The position numbers were made by a program, and so were the translations under genes. A stretch of 7,282 bases of DNA from Oxalobacteraceae bacterium (GTDB taxonomy: Bacteria > Pseudomonadota > Gammaproteobacteria > Burkholderiales > Burkholderiaceae_D), in assembly GCA_003132085.1 (NCBI GenBank), contig PKWO01000500.1, positions 1 through 7,282 of the forward strand, in the 5' to 3' direction. Positions 4,806-7,282 of this stretch are shown in pieces. Below the pieces are notes generated by a model, which worked only from the letters and a program-made list of their open reading frames with translations, ran no database searches and had not been told where the DNA came from. Position 1 is the stretch's first letter. Each line of letters opens with the position of its first letter.

Positions 4806-5876
4806 TCATTTTGGTCGAGGGCGATCCAAACCAGTATCAGGTGTCGAGAAATTTCCTGCTCTTATTTTCACCACGGCGTTCACGACGGCGCGGGCAACAT
4901 TGCGGACCTCCTGTTGTATCGCCAGATCGCGATCTAAGGCCTCATGGCTTTCGGCATAGGATTCGTAATAGCCGACAAACCGGTCCAGTCGCGATAATGC
5001 GCCTGCATCGACCAGGCCCATCCAGTCCAGCCAATCCGACAATCCCCTGCGTACACCTTCTATGCCGGCGACATCTCCATGCACTACCAAACCATAGGCA
5101 CGGCCGGCCAGATGTTTGGGGTACGGCCATCCCGTCAGCTCCAATTCCTTCGCTTTCTTCGCATTCTTGCCTGACGTCGTTGTCGGATCGGGATTGCCCC
5201 CGTCGGCGCAAACCAGCCTGTCTATCATCTGTTTTAACACCCCGGGGGTCTGGTACCAATACACCGGCGTCATGATGATGACGGCATGAGCAGCCACCCA
5301 TTTTTCATAGATTTCGGCCATCCAGTCATTGGTCTGACGCTGTCCGTGATTGGGGTAGCAACTGCAAGGCCAATGACATAGCGGCATCGCGGTGGAGACA
5401 CAGCCCTTGCAAGGATAAATATGTTTGTCGTAGGCCGAAGTCAGCAGGCTAAGATCCAGCAGATCGACTTCTATATCGCCCGCTTCCAGAATTTCGGCCG
5501 CGAGTTTAATCATGCGGAAGGTTTTTGAGATTTCACCAGGACAACTGCCATCATTACGTGCAGAGCCGCAGATCAGCAATACCTTGGATTTGGTAGAAGG
5601 ATCCTTTTGCCTGTCTTCCGCCGCAATCAATTTGTCGCGGGTAGATTTCCATTCCACCGACAGGTCATAATCAGGCTCTGCAAACTCCGGCCCTGCCTTC
5701 GCGGTGATTGGTGCCTTGTTGCCGTTGATATAATTTTCCCAGGCAACCTGCTCAATTTTTGCGATTTCCATCTGTACCGCGTCAAAGGATGGATCAAAAA
5801 AAGAGCGTCGGAATTCAAGCTGAAATTCGTCTCTTTTAAGCACTGCGGGGGCCTGCCCTTTGCGGGGTTCCGTCAC
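4806..5876 (-). CDS. Flavodoxin-fold NAD(P)H-dependent oxidoreductase with cysteine-rich insert
   Basis: This is a 356-aa protein starting at GTG (5876-5874), chosen because AGGAGA lies just upstream. The open frame extends 21 codons further to 5939 but that part looks non-coding. The first ~95 residues are an N-terminal extension of unknown role. The flavodoxin-like core begins with VLLICGSARNDGSCPGEISKT (residues 99-119), the usual FMN phosphate-binding loop. TPVYWYQTPGVLKQMIDR (203-220) is the second flavin-contacting segment. Between them is a cysteine cluster, C156, C159, C167, C171 and C173 (CKGC, then CHWPCSC), which could bind a metal or Fe-S cluster or form disulfides. The family includes NADPH-dependent FMN reductases and quinone reductases; the substrate is unknown. 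There is no signal peptide, so it is probably cytoplasmic. The PQQ dehydrogenase gene lies 150 bases upstream on the same strand. Confidence 0.87.
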   Translation of the reverse strand: MTEPRKGQAPAVLKRDEFQLEFRRSFFDPSFDAVQMEIAKIEQVAWENYINGNKAPITAKAGPEFAEPDYDLSVEWKSTRDKLIAAEDRQKDPSTKSKVLLICGSARNDGSCPGEISKTFRMIKLAAEILEAGDIEVDLLDLSLLTSAYDKHIYPCKGCVSTAMPLCHWPCSCYPNHGQRQTNDWMAEIYEKWVAAHAVIIMTPVYWYQTPGVLKQMIDRLVCADGGNPDPTTTSGKNAKKAKELELTGWPYPKHLAGRAYGLVVHGDVAGIEGVRRGLSDWLDWMGLVDAGALSRLDRFVGYYESYAESHEALDRDLAIQQEVRNVARAVVNAVVKIRAGNFSTPDTGLDRPRPK

Positions 5877-5881
5877 GATAA

Positions 5882-5887
5882 TCTCCT
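5882..5887 (-). promoter_or_regulatory. Shine-Dalgarno AGGAGA deciding the GTG start
   Basis: The minus strand reads AGGAGA, five bases, then GTG at 5876. It supports GTG over the longer open frame starting at 5939, which has no comparable site. Confidence 0.8.
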
Positions 5888-5992
5888 GATGCGATTTGGG
5901 AAGCGGACACCATTGCTCCCATATAAAAACAAATTGCACGATGCAGAATCAAGAAGCGTCGAACCGCGCGGAACGGAATCTGAAAACATTGC

Positions 5993-6007
5993 ATGCTGTT
6001 TCAGCAT
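5993..6007 (-). terminator. Weak candidate terminator after the PQQ dehydrogenase gene
   Basis: ATGCTG-AAA-CAGCAT forms a perfect 6-base stem with a 3-base loop on the minus strand, 19 bases after the TAG of the dehydrogenase gene. It is followed by GCAATGTTTTC. The stem is short and the T-run is poor and not adjacent, so termination would be inefficient at best. Confidence 0.25.
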
Positions 6008-6026
6008 CGATCTGCAGCAGCAGCCC

Positions 6027-7282
6027 CTATTTCCCAACTGCGGGAGTCACCCGCCAAATGACGTTGCCGACGTCATCGGCGACAAGCAGCGCGCCCATAT
6101 GGTCAACCGCCACGCCAACCGGACGGCCCAGCGCGAAGCCATCCGCACTAACAAAGCCGGTGAGTACATCCTCAGGTGTCCCGGCAGGTTGCCCGTCTGA
6201 GAACGGCACAAAAATCACTTTGTAGCCGCTTCGCGGTTGGCGATTCCATGAGCCGTGCTGTCCGATGAATGCTCCGCCCGAAAAGTGCTTCGGCAATAAA
6301 TTTTCCTCATAGAAGGCAAGCCCGAGGGAAGCGGTATGCGCGCCAAGCGCATAATCCGGCGCAATCGCTTTGGCCACCAGGTCAGGCCTTGGCGGCTTTA
6401 CTCTCGCATCGACATGCTGGCCGTAATAGGAATAAGGCCATCCGTAGAAAGCGCCGTTTTTCACTGAGGTCATGTAGTCTGGCACTAGGTCGCTACCGAT
6501 TTCATCGCGTTCGTTGACGGTAGTCCAAAGTGCGCCGCTCTGAGGTTCCCAGGCGAGGCCATTCGGGTTCCGCAAGCCAGAGGCAAAGACGTGCGACCTT
6601 CCGGTTGCTGGATCAACTTCCCAAATCGCAGCGCGGTCAATTTCGTTTTCGACCCCGTTTTCGCCAACATTGCTATTCGATCCGACCGTGACGTACAGAA
6701 GCGAACCATCGCGGCTGGCGATCACATTTTTGGTCCAGTGATGGTTGATCGGGCCTGCGGGCAAATCAATCACTTTTACACCCGGCGTGGTGATCTGTGT
6801 TTCGCCGGTTCGGTAGGCAAAACGCACAAGCCCATCGCTATTCGCAACGTAAAGGTCGTTGCCGATGAGCGTCATGCCAAACGGAGAATTTAGCCCCTGC
6901 AGGAAGACCGTTCGCGTCTCGGCGATGCCGTCGCCGTTTGCGTCCCGCAACAAGGTGATGCGATTAGCGCTCGGCACACCGGCCCCCACGCGTTTCATGA
7001 CCAGCTTCATGATCCAGCCCTTAATGCCTTTGCTGTCCTCGGGCTTGGGTGGTGCATTGCTTTCGGCGACCAGTACATCGCCGTTGGGGAGAACATAGAG
7101 CCAGCGCGGGTGCTCGAGGGCGGTCGCAAAGGCGCTCACGGCAAGGCCAGCAGCGGCCCTCGGCGTTTCGCCTGCAGGCCAGCCTTTGGCCGGGGCTATA
7201 TTGACGGTGGGTATAAGCGTGTGATTGGGCGACGGTAGCGTCGGATGAGGGCCGAAGCCGGCCTGTTCCGGCAATGTCGCCA
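6027..7282 (-). CDS. PQQ-dependent sorbosone/glucose dehydrogenase-type beta-propeller protein, 5' end outside window
   Basis: The frame stays open to the right edge. The first start-like codon is TTG at 7274, but codons T and A precede it in frame, and family members carry a secretion signal before this point, so the true start is beyond the window. Counted from that TTG, the visible 415 residues form a GSDH/sorbosone dehydrogenase six-bladed propeller. LEHPRWLYVLPNGDVLVAES is at 53-72 and a DANGDG calcium-type loop at 111-116. GLNSPFGM is at 127-134, and NHHWTKNV at 177-184 holds the probable catalytic His. GLRNPNGLAW is at 233-242, GQHGSWNR at 338-345 and RPVGVAVDHMGALLVADD at 384-401. Such enzymes are periplasmic and oxidise aldoses or sorbosone with PQQ; the substrate here is unknown. 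The C-terminus is complete (TAG at 6029-6027). Confidence 0.9.
   Translation of the reverse strand, partial: ATLPEQAGFGPHPTLPSPNHTLIPTVNIAPAKGWPAGETPRAAAGLAVSAFATALEHPRWLYVLPNGDVLVAESNAPPKPEDSKGIKGWIMKLVMKRVGAGVPSANRITLLRDANGDGIAETRTVFLQGLNSPFGMTLIGNDLYVANSDGLVRFAYRTGETQITTPGVKVIDLPAGPINHHWTKNVIASRDGSLLYVTVGSNSNVGENGVENEIDRAAIWEVDPATGRSHVFASGLRNPNGLAWEPQSGALWTTVNERDEIGSDLVPDYMTSVKNGAFYGWPYSYYGQHVDARVKPPRPDLVAKAIAPDYALGAHTASLGLAFYEENLLPKHFSGGAFIGQHGSWNRQPRSGYKVIFVPFSDGQPAGTPEDVLTGFVSADGFALGRPVGVAVDHMGALLVADDVGNVIWRVTPAVGK

Noticed and set aside
4751..5275. Plus-strand open frame of 174 codons across the end of the oxidoreductase gene
   Set aside because: It starts at TTG without a ribosome site and is mostly antisense to a well-supported gene. 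Its first 30 residues look protein-like but match nothing I can name.
5877..5939. N-terminal extension of the oxidoreductase to the ATG-type start at 5939
   Set aside because: The AGGAGA site placed for the GTG at 5876 lies inside this extension, and the extra 21 residues look non-coding.

Overview
The window reads as chromosomal DNA of a betaproteobacterium, most likely Burkholderiales and perhaps Oxalobacteraceae-like. This is inferred from the style of the proteins (a spermidine synthase-like methyltransferase beside a stand-alone GspE/PilB ATPase, and a PQQ sorbosone dehydrogenase-type enzyme) and from the fairly GC-rich core genes. No species can be named from the sequence alone.

Layout. 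Bases 1-674 (+) are the 3' part of a spermidine synthase-like gene that begins before the window. Bases 766-2550 (+) encode a GspE/PilB-type secretion or pilus ATPase with all its ATPase motifs. A strong tRNA-type promoter (2568-2597) then drives a tRNA-Lys locus. It contains a broken tRNA-Lys copy (5' half only, 2610-2662), 135 bases of AT-rich spacer, an intact tRNA-Lys(CUU) (2798-2873) and a clear intrinsic terminator (2888-2914). Next, in visibly more AT-rich sequence, is one gene (3038-4021, +) whose N-terminal half looks like a SUKH/SMI1-KNR4 immunity domain and whose C-terminal half resembles the Imm22 immunity family. No toxin gene is visible. Bases 4112-4636 (+) encode a small glycine-rich membrane-associated stress-type protein with a very strong Shine-Dalgarno. 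The right part is on the minus strand: a flavodoxin-fold NAD(P)H oxidoreductase with a five-cysteine insert (5876-4806), and upstream of it a PQQ-dependent sorbosone/glucose dehydrogenase-type beta-propeller (7282-6027) whose start lies beyond the window.

How it fits together. The left two genes and the tRNA locus look like core genome. The immunity-like gene beside the tRNA locus looks like a small accessory insertion, because tRNA genes are common integration points and the base composition shifts there. The two minus-strand redox genes share an orientation, but a gap of about 150 bases separates them, so an operon is possible and not shown. The most unusual items are the fused double-immunity protein without a toxin, the promoter-bearing half tRNA upstream of the intact tRNA-Lys, and the cysteine cluster of the flavodoxin-like protein. 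I did not find a clearly new multi-gene system.
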